Below, in pieces: positions 12,606 through 24,319 of a DNA stretch of 64,000 nt. Positions within the stretch are counted from its first letter, which is position 1, and each line of letters starts with the position of its first letter. Source of the stretch: Trematomus loennbergii. Its lineage: Eukaryota > Chordata > Actinopteri > Perciformes > Nototheniidae. The position numbers and the translations under genes were made by a program. The notes beneath the pieces were generated by a model. That model was not told the DNA's origin. It made no database searches and was given only the letters and a program-made list of their open reading frames with translations. The stretch spans positions 25,276,044-25,340,043 of the forward strand of contig JAAOOA010000033.1 of NCBI GenBank assembly GCA_012861695.1. The letters run 5' to 3'.

Positions 12606-15600
12606 ACAGGAGAGAGGGACACAAAGTTACATTTCACTGTGGAATTGTCTTTTTCCATTGTGTCATCACTACTGGTCCTTTGTTTTTAAATGAACAGCCA
12701 ATCAGCTGATGGCAATTCAGGATCCTAAAGAGAATTACTGTGATGTATACAGGGCTGTTTTGTTGTTGGTGAAAACAGAAACTAGCATACAGTTATTACT
12801 GAATGATGATGTGTGTTAAAGAGGACATATTAGGCTCATGTCCTGGTTCATGTGGTGTGTGAGGGGGAGACACAGGGATTTGAGCCTTTGCAGACCATTA
12901 ACATGCACTCCTAGACACACTACAGGAGAAGGAACACCACATAATGCAGAATAGGGCCTCTTTCATGCTTTCTGGAAAACATTTTAAAATCTTGACTGAC
13001 AACATATGTAAGTAAATCATGTTTTTTTTCCCTAAAATATCTTAATATGCTCATTGCAATTAAAGCAACTTATGTTGTTGCATTAAATACTGAGAAAGTC
13101 AATGGCGTCTTGACCCAGGAGACGGCTGATCTAACTTCAACATTTAAACCAAACTATCATTTGTGTTTCCTAATCCAAACTACTCGAGGGGCTCTTGATG
13201 TCGACCACACTCTCTGGATCAAACATCCAGACGTTTTAATGCCCATATGCGGAACTGCCCCTGACAAAAAAAGGGCTTTTCCTTCACAAGAAGAAACAGT
13301 CAACTGAGCAAACTCGTGGAAACATGTATGTGTTCCCACAAACATAATTAATACAAATAATTACAAATGTTTGGATGAAGAGAGCAGCAGACTAACACTA
13401 CAGTAATAACACTTTACATTTGTGTTCATTCTGTGTCCCTAACATATGTTATTATCTTGCAATACTTAGCATATGCTGCTAAATCTGCCTGTATCTGATT
13501 GTAATTCAGATACAGAAGATATGAGTGAATCAATGTTAGTTTCTAGTCTGATTTATTCTTATTTGTTGACAAGCATCCTGGAGTGAGTATTGTTTTCTCA
13601 AGGCTGTGAATGCTCATGTGTCATTCTTTAGATGATAGTCCCAGGTTACAGCAGGACACCAGAGGCAGAAACCACTATTTGTTGTAAAGTGTAAATAAAC
13701 AGCACATGTGTAAAATAACAAGACAATACCCAGTGAGGCTTCCATTAGTGTAGCAGGAGGCGAGCTCCATGTAGTGTAGCAGGAAGCATCTATTTCAGTG
13801 TGACGATCACAATGACGCTGCCTACAGCATCAGATGCACTTTGAAGGAATAACGTTCAACATTCTCAGCTACTCTTTCGTAAAAAAGCTTTTCTATCTAT
13901 TACAAGAACATTGTTAGTTCTGAGAAGTGCCCTAAAAACAAAAGCATTTTGTTAAAATGATGTTATGATTTTCAGGTGTGCAACCGGGACACTTTTAGCT
14001 GATTTAATGCTAATGTTTCTTTGGTGTAAATGTAAGGCCTTACTTTCGGTACAAAATAATAAATATTGCATAAATAGTGTAAACTATGTGGAGTGCATAG
14101 TGAGACATTAAACTTGTAAGGATATTGTTCAGCATGTTGCCATTAACAATTGAGAATGGCTGCAGAAAGTGTTTTTGAACAAGAAGCCAGAAAAGTGATT
14201 CTGTGGAAAACATTTAGTTTCTCATATCTCCTAAAACGGTATCATCTGCTACGATACATCAGGCTACAACCTTCGTACACTAGAAAACATGGAGCAGACA
14301 CACGTTTGTCCTTAGGTTTCGTAAAAATGCAACCATATTCTTAGAGAAATACTTAAATGTCTGCACCTTAAGTATTCCAGTGTAACACTGTTTGCACAGC
14401 TAAAATACAACACAATGGTATGTTGCAAAAACTAAAACACTTAATACTTTGATCAGGCCATTTTCACTGATGAGGGAAGTTCCTTTTAAGTGAATGCATT
14501 GTATGAGGATTGAGGACACATTTGAACTACTTTGAAGCTCGTAACACAATGACTTCTCATTTCCCTTGGATTTCCATGAGTTCACAACAGCTTCCTTTGG
14601 GGCATCTATCCAATTACCCTGCGACAGTGGATTATCCCTAATCCTGCATATGGCTAATTAGAATAATGGCGTTCACTCGCAGTCAAAATCAAAGCCATTA
14701 ATACAATTATATTGTGGTAATGGAGTGGGTTTGCTTACAAGATGCTGCAACCACCAGTCACAAGGACTCATTAAAGGACAAGATGTGTGAGGGCTTTATC
14801 TCTGCTGTTAAAACACACAGGCTCATCCAGCAGTAATCTACTCTGTGATCTCTACTCGGAGATACTGGAAACATTTCAGCTGTCAGTGAGGCAGCTCTCT
14901 CTTTAGCTTTCACACTTTTGCGTAGGATGTACAGTTATTATGCAATAACTAGAGGTACAAGCAATCACACAAGCACAAATTATAATGACAAAAGATGACA
15001 GATACTTACATTGGGAAAAAGAGCATGCAAAAATCAAAATAAAGCCACGTCACAGTGATGCAGTTAGGGTTGCAAGAGAGAAGATACAAAAACATGGTTA
15101 GTGAAACAAGCTGTCATGACCCTTTTCACAAAGATGCTCATGACATGTGTATGGTGCTTTGCTTTGCCAGTCTTCTTCAAAGCTGCTGCCATACAACAGC
15201 TTTAACGTGTCAATTCAAGAAGAGAACGAAGCGATATCAAAGAAGGTAGAGTTTGGACAGGATCAAAGAGCCCAGCCGTGATTTGTCTCTTCTTGTCACA
15301 CTGCTTAGAACTGCAGTGACACCGTAGCACACGGTCTACTTTGTGAAAATGGTTATTTGTCATGTGCCAGCATGCAGTTAATACTTTCTATCGACAGCAG
15401 TTGAAGTGCATGCTGGAGCAGAATACTAACCTTGCAATAGCGTTGAGCTAGTGGGTTCAATTACCACTACACCAGGGAAACAAATGGAACAGAGCAACAT
15501 ATTGGAAACAGCACATCAACAAACCATTGACAACACTTGCATTGTTACATACCAAGTGCTCAAACAGAGAACAGAGCCAACAGACATTCACCAGTTCAGG

Positions 15601-16101
15601 TGGTGTCAAAAGTCAATGCTGGAACACTACAGTATTTTAATTTAGTTCACCCTCAATGGAATTAAAGTGATATTAAAACGATGAATTCATTTTCTCTTTC
15701 TTAAGTAAGAGCAATAAGTCAGTTTACAGGACTGTAATGCTCATTCTGAACAGGCTGAACATCACAGAAGCATAAACACAACTAACTGTAGGTGTAATAA
15801 TCAAATCACATGAAAAAGATAGTGACTTCTTATGTTTTAACTTTGTATATTAACTCATGAATGCACAACTATATCAAGATATTGAGTCATAAAAAGAGAT
15901 ATTTCTATGTTTGAAAAACAGCTATAACTTTCACCAAATGGATAAAGTTTGAATAACACAGATAAAAGTTAGCGAAATTGAGAGTATGTTGCAGAATATT
16001 ATTATAATTATCATTATTACTTGTATTGCAAAATACACTACAGCTGTTTAGTCATATTGACCTTTCTGTGGTAGCATCCTGTTTTAGATTGTTGTACTCA
16101 C
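12606..16101 (-). other. Intron of the IgLON gene
   Basis: Lies between the GTGAGT donor at 16101 and the CAG acceptor at 12603-12605. No further exon or clear element was recognised. Confidence 0.6.
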
Positions 16102-16253
16102 CATACATAAGGAAGCTTGTGTTTGAGCTCCCAAGTTTGTTGGTGGCGACACAAGTGTAGTTGCCGTAATCTGCATCAGACACGTTAAAAAAAGTCAGCT
16201 TGGACAACGATCCAGTGTTCAAGATCTCCATGCCGTCAATGCCAGTGTAGATC
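16102..16253 (-). CDS. opcml: IgLON exon: second half of Ig domain 3
   Basis: This 152-nt exon begins after CAG at 16254-16256 and ends at a GTGAGT donor at 16101. It is entered in phase 2, joining the previous AG to give an Arg codon, and leaves in phase 1 inside a Gly codon. It contains [14 protein letters not shown], the strongest IgLON signature here, with the second Ig3 cysteine. Sequons NVS, NYT and NTS are visible. The residues GIDGMEI upstream resemble the OPCML stretch rather than LSAMP or NEGR1. The frame is open. The 328-nt intron upstream (16254-16582) is more than half filled by a palindromic MITE copy. Confidence 0.9.
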
Positions 16254-16360
16254 CTGAATGTGAAGAAGACGGGGACAAATGCAACATGTCAACTGAGTTC
16301 TTTTGTTTTTTCAAAGTCTCTGCCAGATGACCTATGAAAGCGAGATATTGTCACATATTG

Positions 16361-16543
16361 AATGTATTATGTCAACAGATTTCACATAACCGTATTAGGT
16401 TAGTTGAAAGCAATAATAATATGTTTAAATAAAATATATTAAGTTCAACGTAATAGTATTGCTTTCAACTAACCTCATACAGTTATGTGAAATGTGTTGA
16501 GATAATACATTGAATTAAAGTCAACGCTTCATTTTTTTCAGTG
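16361..16543. repeat. Palindromic MITE, copy 2, inside a short intron
   Basis: Left terminus is missing (starts at AATGTATTATGTCAACAG); the right end retains GTCAACGCTTC...TTCAGTG. It makes up 183 of the 329 bp separating two IgLON exons. Confidence 0.8.
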
Positions 16544-16582
16544 CACGATTCATTGACTGCTTAAAATGTCGGAAATAGTTAC

Positions 16583-16702
16583 CTTCTGTCCTCTTTGTAC
16601 CACTCAAACTCTGGCTCAGGCACAGCGTCCGCCTCACACTCCAGAACCCCCGCTGGCCCAGAGTCACCCCCACGTCTCTGCCCTCTGACACAGCTGGAAC
16701 AT
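16583..16702 (-). CDS. opcml: IgLON exon: first half of Ig domain 3, frameshifted
   Basis: The acceptor TAG is at 16703-16705 and the donor GTAACT at 16582. The start reads VPAVSEGRDVGVTLGQRG and the rest reads VLECEADAVPEPEFEWYK in another frame; both match the IgLON Ig3 beginning, including its first cysteine. Phase 1 in and phase 2 out requires 121 nt, but the exon has 120. The frame changes at a run of five C (plus strand 16647-16651); six would keep frame. The domain starts Tyr-Val-Pro where IgLONs normally have Tyr-Pro-Pro. A homopolymer deletion of this kind is typical of sequencing error but also of gene decay. Confidence 0.82.
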
Positions 16703-17337
16703 CTACAAGCAACAACAACACCCCCCCCCCACCTTATCACCTGAATCTCCACCATTGTTTTTTTAACCAATCATCTCAGCAGCAGCTCATTAGCATTTAA
16801 AGCTACAGACACAGAATCTTTTGGAATAGGGCTGAAACAGAGGGGATTATGGGATGCTGCAATGATCTGTTTGGTGTTTCAGCCAAACACTTCAGAGACA
16901 GGTTCTGTACATATCTGAGACCTACAATATATTGTCGAATAGTTTAATAGGTGACTTTTAAGTTTAAGTAAATGTCCAAAACTAAAACTTTGCTTATTAT
17001 CAGGGTAACTAAGTACGTTGGTTTCATGTTTCATTAACATCTTGATTTTTGTATTGTTATGTATAATGGTAGATACTGGTATGTCGCAACAGCCTCCTGA
17101 AATCACCTTTTATTTGTTTCAGTCCAACATCTCAGTTGATGATAGAGAACAGAATGTGTGAAGCTGGGAACTTTAAATATGTGTCACTTGTTCTTGACAA
17201 ATAGTTACAATTATTATATGATAATGAAATGTGTTGTCATTTTTCCATCATCTCATGACTCAATGGTAATCGACATTTCAGCACAGTTCATTGAAAGAGA
17301 ACATGTTACATTTTCTTCGGTGAAATCACTGACTTAC

Positions 17338-17465
17338 AGTTGACAGTTATGTCCACAGTCTGGACGTCTGTGTCGATATCGTTGACGGCTGTGCATTCAT
17401 ACATCCCGCCCTCTGTCTGGAGATGGATGGGATTTCCAGGTAATCATCGTCTGATCCCAGGTCCC
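17338..17465 (-). CDS. opcml: IgLON exon: second half of Ig domain 2, frameshifted
   Basis: The exon has an acceptor TAG at 17466-17468 and a GTAAGT donor at 17337. The start reads GDLGSDDDYLEI in phase 1 and the end reads MYECTAVNDIDTDVQT in a different frame, carrying the second Ig2 cysteine (YEC). The length is 128 nt, where phase 1 in and phase 1 out requires a multiple of three (129). The missing base lies in 17420-17430, between the LEI codons and the QTEGG codons. Splice sites and protein similarity on both sides are otherwise good, so this is either a real one-base deletion or a sequence error. The segment before YEC (EGGM) departs from the usual SGEYEC. Confidence 0.82.
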
Positions 17466-17565
17466 CTACAGAAGGTCACACACAAAGCGAAAGAACGTTA
17501 GAAATTCCATATAAATGTGACAAGTCAACAGCTCCATCGTCCTGACTCAAGAAGGTAAATCGCCA

Positions 17566-18764
17566 CACTGCAAAAACAGCCCTTCCAAAAACAAGCAAAA
17601 TATTCTTGAATCAGGTCAGATTTTCCTGTATCAAGCAAAACAATCTGCCAATGGGGAGAGCCAAATTTGCTTGGCTAGAATTCTTAAAATTAGAATTAAA
17701 ATCTAGCTAATGAAAGACCGTAATGGGCCTTGAAACTAGACAAAAATGAAAAATGTAAGCACATGTTGCTTATTACAAGCAATGATTCCTGAATTATTTA
17801 AGAAAGAATAACTTAAAATTAGTGTTTTGGTTGAGTTGACTAAAATGTATTTCTTAAATTAAGATTTATAATTAGCGAAGAAAGCTTACAATAAGAATCA
17901 TTGGCTTTAATTGACACAATATATTAGTGACTTTGTCTTAAACTTAGAATGTAAATCTTAAATTAAGTTTAAAAATCAGCAAATAAAGCATATAATAAGA
18001 ATTCAATTCTTTAATTGGCATAATATATTACATGACATGTTACTTGTTAGACGCTTTTATCCAAAGCGACTTACATACTCAATACTGTGAGCAACCCCAC
18101 AGGAGCAATTTGGGGTGAAGTGTCTCAGGGACACAACAACATGCTGACTGCATTGGGGTTTGAACCTGTGCCCCTGATCCGAACACCAACACACTAGGCC
18201 ACTGCGCCACACGCCTCTATATAATTGCATTTGTCTTCAATTAAGACAGCAGAAACATTCTTATATTTAGACTTTTTTTATTCAAACATGAACACATTTA
18301 ACAACATTGCGTGGTCATTTTAAACTGTTTTAAATTTTGATCAATGAGTGCCGTGCAATACTTCTACTTGTATTTTTGGTGTGTGTGTGTTGTGTATACC
18401 ACACCACAGTTGTCACAATGGCAATGTGAAAAGTGAATAGACAGCTCTCGACAATGAATACATATATATGAAATGTAAAATTGGTGTCATTTCTTCAGAT
18501 TCTTAAATTGAGAAGTTGTTTGATGGTTTATTTCTTAAAATAAGAAAAAATAAATCTGTTCCATGCTGTAACTTGTTACTGGTTAATTCTAGCTCAATAT
18601 AAGATAGCATTTTTTAATAAGAAAAAGTAAGATATATTTTCTCCAAGTAAGAATTTTCTAAGCAAAACATTCTTAACAAGATCATTTTACTTTTTAGACG
18701 AAAAATAAGAATTGTTTCCCAGAAACAAGTTTTTTTACTTTCTTAAAATTCCTTTTTTGCAGTG
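17566..18764. mobile_element. Composite DNA-transposon-like repeat with inverted ends
   Basis: The outer ends are CACTGCAAAAA and TTTTTTGCAGTG, a short inverted pair. The AT-rich interior has AAGAATT-type motifs in both orientations. A SINE is inserted at 18037-18217. No convincing target duplication and no coding sequence, so the superfamily is not assigned. Confidence 0.6.
18037..18217 (-). mobile_element. tRNA-derived SINE with L2-type 3' tail
   Basis: On the minus strand an A box TGGCGCAGTGG (18199-18209) is followed after 32 bases by a B box GGTTCAAACCC (18156-18166), the internal RNA polymerase III promoter of tRNA-derived SINEs. The body ends in CGCTTTGGATAAAAGCG (within 18050-18070), a stem with a GGATA loop known from the conserved 3' end of L2-clade LINEs such as eel UnaL2, which allows such SINEs to use LINE reverse transcriptase. 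It lies inside the 17566-18764 repeat. Confidence 0.8.
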
Positions 18765-20196
18765 CACACTGGTGCAGGAGAAAGGTGAAGATAACTATTA
18801 CAACTCTAAGTCATCTACCTATTTATTATATTATATTTAGATGTATTAATATATAATATTACTTCGATCTCTGGATAGTAAGCCTACATAGAGCTTTTGG
18901 AATATTTCCACATGTTAAACAGTTGAAATGTTATGATTCAACAATTCAACAATTGTATTCTTGTGTTCTGTGAATATTTAATATACTATCTTTTCAGTAT
19001 ATGTAACAATTCTTGAACATACCTACATACCTACTTTCTTAGAGTATATTAGTTGAACTTTAACCAATCCCTAATCTATGCTACTGTATATAGCATAGGT
19101 TGAGTGATTAGTTAGTAAAACAAGAAATTGGTTTAACATCCAAAATATCGTGTCAATTTATAATGTGATGCAGTGCAGTGCATTAAGAAATGTTCTGGAA
19201 AGAAGAGAATCTATGTTGGTGTAAAAACCCAGATGTTGAGGAGCAGGAGCAGCGACAGGTCCTGTTCATTCTCTCACCACCTGATCCACACTCACACAGC
19301 TACATGTCTGTTAAAACGTACACGAGTAATGACACGACATGTGCCCCATTCTCTCTCTGATATTGTTTCGTTCAACCCCAGTTCTTGAGCTGACTGACAT
19401 TTTTCTGAGGATCTTACAACACTTGGTGATTAGTGCTTTGTTCAGCCGCTGCTCATTATCAATTGTCTGTCAGAACATTCATATTATGCTCCTTTTTGGA
19501 GTCTCATACGCCTGCGAGCGCAGCAGGGCGGCTACAAAGATGTGTCAATATGAACGGAGGATAACGCCAGCCCTGCTTCTATTTCCTGTTTCAATTTGAC
19601 ACGCTTGACAGAGGCACTTAATACAGCACTCAACGTAAAGAACAAAAGGCTTAATTGACTTCAAGCCTCCTCCCAAGATGTCCGTAGGTGACGCTAATAC
19701 ATTTCACACGGTTTCACTTTGCTGGGTTTAGGCACTCTGCTGAATTGCACCTGGGAAGGTTGTTATGAGAGAAGTTCTCACTGGCTCAATGATCAGCTGA
19801 CGAGGAGTATCAGGAGGACTCATGTAGGTTTGAAGGTTCCACTCTGTTCCTTTTTCTGCTTGGCTTTCTCTCTAAAGAGGAACTACATTTCGCCAATAGA
19901 GACCACAGTGTCACTTAAATCCACCCTGCCTTCCTCTGAGGAGACGTAATAAGTCAAGCTGCCAGCTGCAGAACATTCTCCACGTCCTCACATCAGGCAG
20001 CAGTTTTACAGCAGAGAACTTCACATCAGCATCATGAGCAGCTATCCTTTACACTGACACTTTCAATAATCAATCTTTCTCTATGTGTCCTAAGACACTT
20101 GACAATACTAGCTGTAACAGAGCTATGCAATTCCTCTCACAATCCTACTTTGAATGTTGTCTGATAATAGCGAACGCTTTAAAGCTTTGTTTTAAA
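18765..20196. other. No gene or element recognised (intron)
   Basis: Part of the 19.9-kb IgLON intron. Open frames here show no known motif. Confidence 0.5.
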
Positions 20197-21604
20197 CAGG
20201 GGTGCCCAACCAGTCGATCGCGAGATGTGTCTAAAAATAGAACAACAATATTCTGTTTTATCGTTAATGTCCTATAACATAATCTTCCTGTGCCAGAATA
20301 ATGCACTTGAACGCATCAAAGCTTTGTGATTGGCCGGCGTGACCCCATGTGTCGGGGCGTGGCTGGTGGGCAGTGGGCACTATTTCGCTGACGTTGTCCG
20401 TGTCAACAGGAGTGACAGTCCGCACACACAGAAGACCGCAATTATGGCAGAAGCAAAAAAGCCCAAAATATATAATTTCACTCCGAGTGGGAGGATGATT
20501 ATTTTTGTATCTATTCCAATTCAAAGTCCATCTGTCTCATCTGCAATGCGAGCGTGGCTTTATCGAAGAAGGGTCATTTAGGAGCGGCATTTCAAAACAG
20601 TGCACAAACGCTACGAGACGGAATTCCCTCCTAATTCTGCCCTACGCTCCCAAAAGGTGAGGGACCTGAAAGGACAGCTAAATGCACAGCAGTCCATTTT
20701 CACCAGGCCCAACAACAAGAGCAAGGCTGCTACCATAGCATCTTATCGTGTCAGTCACGTTCTTGCAAACACATGAAGTCTTTCAAAGACGGCGAAGTTG
20801 TGAAAGAAGCATTCCTGGAGGCTGCCGACGCGCTTTTTGGGGACAGTAAAAATAACAGTAGCATTTCAACAGGTTTTTGATATAATAAAAACTCAAGTTA
20901 GATACCGTTATTAATCAGCTGTAAGTTTGAGTTTGTTTGAACTTATTCATTATAATTATTGTACAAAATGGTATAAGAATGCAAACATTAAGATATGTTC
21001 TGTTTAAATTGATTATAGTCTATTATCAATTCAGGTTAAGAAACTAGTGTTGCTTGCATCCTATTTTAAAGGCATTTCTTTTTATACTCTACTAAAATAC
21101 AACAAAAAAGGGTTTGATTCTATTAATTGTGTCTTTTTTATTGCACTTTGGCAGCAGATTCCTGTGTAGCTTCAGATCTGAGTTGTCTTATTAGTAAGCC
21201 TAATTTATACTTTTGTAGCAACACTATTTTTATATAATGGCAAAGAAAGGGTTCAGAGTCTTTTCTTTTTTCCTGTGTCATATGTGGCAGCACTGTTCAA
21301 TGTTTCTTGAAAACATTACCCACTGTAGTATGTGACGTGTGAATAAACTCCAACTCTGTATCAACAACACTGTTGTGTAACTTCAGTTAAATACTTGTAT
21401 GTGTGTAGATTAGAAAGAGGTAAATAAAGGATCTGCAGTATTTTATGAAGTATTAATCGTACAAAGGTCAGTTTTATACAAGTAGAAGTGTGTATTTACC
21501 TGGTAGTAGGCTGTCAGTAATGGCTACGCCTCTCTATTTGGACTGGTAGATCTCGGCAGACTGGCAACTTTAAAAGTAGCTCTCGGTTCAAAAAAGGTTG
21601 GGCA
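20197..21604 (+). mobile_element. Decayed hAT element with transposase remnant
   Basis: The left end reads CAGGGGTGCCCAACC; the right end retains GGTTGGGCA (around 21596-21604) before the similarity is lost, so a target duplication cannot be read. The interior encodes a broken BED-finger hAT transposase N-terminus at 20444-20846. Confidence 0.7.
20444..20846 (+). pseudogene. hAT transposase N-terminus (BED-type zinc finger), broken
   Basis: The reading begins MAEAKKPKIYNFTP, shifts frame to a segment with SICLICNASVALSKKG, then shifts again to ERHFKTVHKRYETEFPPN and RSQKVRDLKGQLNAQQSIFTR. The C-x2-C ... H-x4-H spacing and the following segment fit the BED finger of hAT transposases of the GTF2IRD2/ZNF862-like type. 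A stop follows (about 20774-20776), then another frame resumes with KSFKDGEVVKEAFLEAA, a usual continuation in this family. At least three frame breaks and a stop make it non-functional; nothing of the DDE core is seen downstream. Confidence 0.75.
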
Positions 21605-22213
21605 ATAAAAGCACCCTATACCTCACAGGAAAGATAGTGCATCTGCTAACAAAATAATGTATTTCTCCTTTATCAATTTGATGTACAGCTTATAGGAAAG
21701 CAGCTACATTAGATAGCAAAGGTAAAAACTGTCATATAATACATGATTTTTTGTTCTCACTTAAGTTGTTAAAGACCCAAACTAAACTGCATCCATCTAA
21801 TGCGTCCATACGATGGCTCATCGTGTGCCAGCAGATTCAGTTGCCATAGCAATGTTTCGTAACATTTTGACTCACCAGGGATTGGAAAGGATTACATTCT
21901 TACAGTTTGCTTCCATCTTTAAACTAATTATTTGTAAGAAAGTATATTAAAGGTTTTTTTTAACAAAACATTGCAAATAGATGAATCAGTACTAATAAAA
22001 CAGATTGTCCTACCATATGTAGTCCTACAGTGGCATTAGAGCCCACTCTGAATATCCAACATTTATTTTGCCATTTCGGGTACCTTAATACAACCCATTC
22101 CATATATTTGTGAGGTGTTACAACTGTTTGGAGACACACTCCCTAGGTTGTCCTACTGATAGAGTACAGATCAGAAAACACTGATATGCATTCTAGAAGA
22201 ACATATAGAAAAA
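21605..22213. other. No gene or element recognised (intron)
   Basis: AT-rich sequence without a recognised motif. Confidence 0.45.
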
Positions 22214-22214
22214 A

Positions 22215-22513
22215 CGGGGGGTTACGTATTGTAACCCTAGTTCTATAAGCACAGGCGGAGCCCTCTACTGGACTCTATGGGTACTACTCTCATCAATGAT
22301 ACGCGAGTGTTCACACACTGAAGTTGTATAAACGTAGCCGGCCAATCCGGGCGAGCCTACCTGAATGCGCGCGCAGGCTCACAGTATATAAGGCAGCTAC
22401 ACCTCCTGACTGTCATACACCCTCTTCAGTGAGCGGCATAGGGAAGACAGGGCCCCTAGGTAGAGGGCTCCGCCTGTGCTTATAGAACTAGGGTTACAAT
22501 ACGTAACCCCCCG
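22215..22513. repeat. 54-bp perfect inverted repeat at DIRS left end
   Basis: Arm 22215-22268 and arm 22460-22513 are exact reverse complements over 54 bases by my reading. Each contains the near-palindrome GGGTTACGTATTGTAACCC. A third, imperfect copy lies at about 25237-25293. Confidence 0.85.
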
Positions 22514-23086
22514 TTCTATCTCACACAGGCTCCGCCCTCTACTCTACCGTCGAACAAGGCTGTCGACATAGCCACACCACGTGTAGAGTGTGCACGGACC
22601 CCAGTGGGGAAAGGCTCTCTGCTCTCTGCCAGTGGGCAGGCGGGGAGAGCCCTCCACCCCTGTATGGGGTGGAAGACTAAAGCCGTCTAGCTGTATAACC
22701 TTTCAGGGAGAAGAGCTCCAGAGGCTCAATGGCAGTTCTTATTGCGGGGTGGAGACATGCACCACTCGGCGCTGTCTCCTGATCCCCTGCAAAAAACGCT
22801 TCATAAGCGGTTGGCTAAAGATTGGTCTGCCGCCAAATCCCTCATGACAGGACGAGATGGCTGCTGCATACACCTTGACTGTGGCATGAGCAAGCCCTTG
22901 TCCACATTAGCTGTAGATAGGATAGAATAGAGCCCAATGTACGGACAGAGGCTCTAGACTCCTTTCCTCGCACCGACGTTCAGTCTGCCTGAAGCAGGGA
23001 CGTCTGTCTGTTCTCTGACAGAGTGGCACGTAGCCTGAACTCCTTCTCGATGGGGTGTACACCTCTCTCTCGATGGGAGCGTACAC

Positions 23087-23530
23087 CTAGCTCTCGATGG
23101 GGGCTGCATCGAGCAAAATCCCCAGATACCCCACCTGCTGGTGAGGTATGGGACTGCTCTTCTTCCAATTGACCGCAAACCCCAACTTGGTTAGATGTAA
23201 GATCAATTGGGCTGTGTGGAACATTGCCCATTCCCTGGACCTGGCCATGACTATGAGGTCGTTGAGATAAAATAAAACCCTCATGCCATGGTCGCAAAGC
23301 AGCTGAAGCGCTGTGGTCACACATTTGCTGAACGTGCATGGGGACAGGGAGTAGCCGAACGGTAGTCTGTTGTACTCGTAGGCTATCCCCTGGAAGGCAA
23401 AACGCAAATACTTCCTGTTTTGGCTTTCTAGCAACTTCGACATGAAAGTAAACGCTTACTTCAGGTCGATGGTTGTGAACCAATCGCCCGGCTGCACCAG
23501 TTCCAGTAACTGCAGGAATCCCAACCACTT
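23087..23530 (-). pseudogene. DIRS reverse transcriptase fragment
   Basis: Minus-strand readings contain PGDWFTTIDLK, then in another frame YFHVEVA, then KYLRFAFQGIAYEYNRLPFG and LSPCTFSKCVTTAL, the order expected at the start of a DIRS reverse transcriptase. The catalytic box reads YLNDL where an active enzyme has Y-x-D-D, so one aspartate is replaced by Asn. Frame changes between these blocks show decay. The upstream junction runs directly from recombinase-like sequence (ACYRTKWLGF) into LLELVQPGDWF, an unnatural fusion. Confidence 0.78.
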
Positions 23531-23559
23531 CGTCCTGTAACAGGCTGTGGTGGATCCTG

Positions 23560-23976
23560 CTCTTGCTGCCTGGATAGTCTGAATAACCTTGTCAGACAGT
23601 CCACCCCTTCTCAGCCTGTCCCTCTCAGGAGCCTGGAGAGGTTGGCCCAGAGTGGGTAACGCCCCTATTGCACCCGCCTCCTGAGACAGCGCCCCCAGAA
23701 CTGAGGAACTGTCCAGGGCTGGCCCACCATCATTTGTGTCACTTCTGTGTACCACGGCGCCGAGCGGCGACCTGGGGCTACCAGAATGACCGACAACTGT
23801 TCTCGTCTCACCCCTCCAGGAGTGGGGGAATGAGACGCAGCGGTGGAAAGGCGTAGAGCATGTAAATAGGATAGAATAGAGCCCAATGTACCGGACAGAG
23901 GCTCTAGACTCTCCTCCTCGCACCAACGTTGGAATCCCAACCACTTCGTTCTGTAACAGGCTGTGGTGGATCCCAC
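23560..23976 (-). pseudogene. DIRS tyrosine recombinase N-terminal fragments
   Basis: Two minus-strand segments read GSTTACYRTKWLGF. The longer one continues with QRWCEEESLEPLSGTLGSIL and SYLHALRLSTAASHSP, like the N-terminal SAM-like domain of DIRS tyrosine recombinases. The C-terminal catalytic part with the R-H-R-Y residues was not seen. The other copy is preceded by LSDKVIQTIQAARA and joined directly to reverse transcriptase sequence. Confidence 0.6.
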
Positions 23977-24319
23977 TCTTGCTACCTGGATAGTCTGTAG
24001 TCAGAGATGTGCAACTATATTTAACTTTTTGTTTTACATTTGTTTTTTATAAATGATTATGGGAAGTGCCCTTTTTCTCACTTGAGCACCCGCCCCCCAA
24101 AATGTCTGTGCACGTCCCTGGTCTGCATGATGGTCAGGGCTGTCACCGTTGCCCCCCGTCACACTCTGAAAACTGCCTGAAGCATAGCCTGCCCCCTTTC
24201 TCGATGGGGGTGTACACCTCTCCTTCGATGGGGCGTACACCTCGCTCTCGACGGGGGCGTACACTGAACGTGCGTGGGGACAGGGAGTAGCCAAACGGTA
24301 GTCTGTTGTACTCGTAGGC

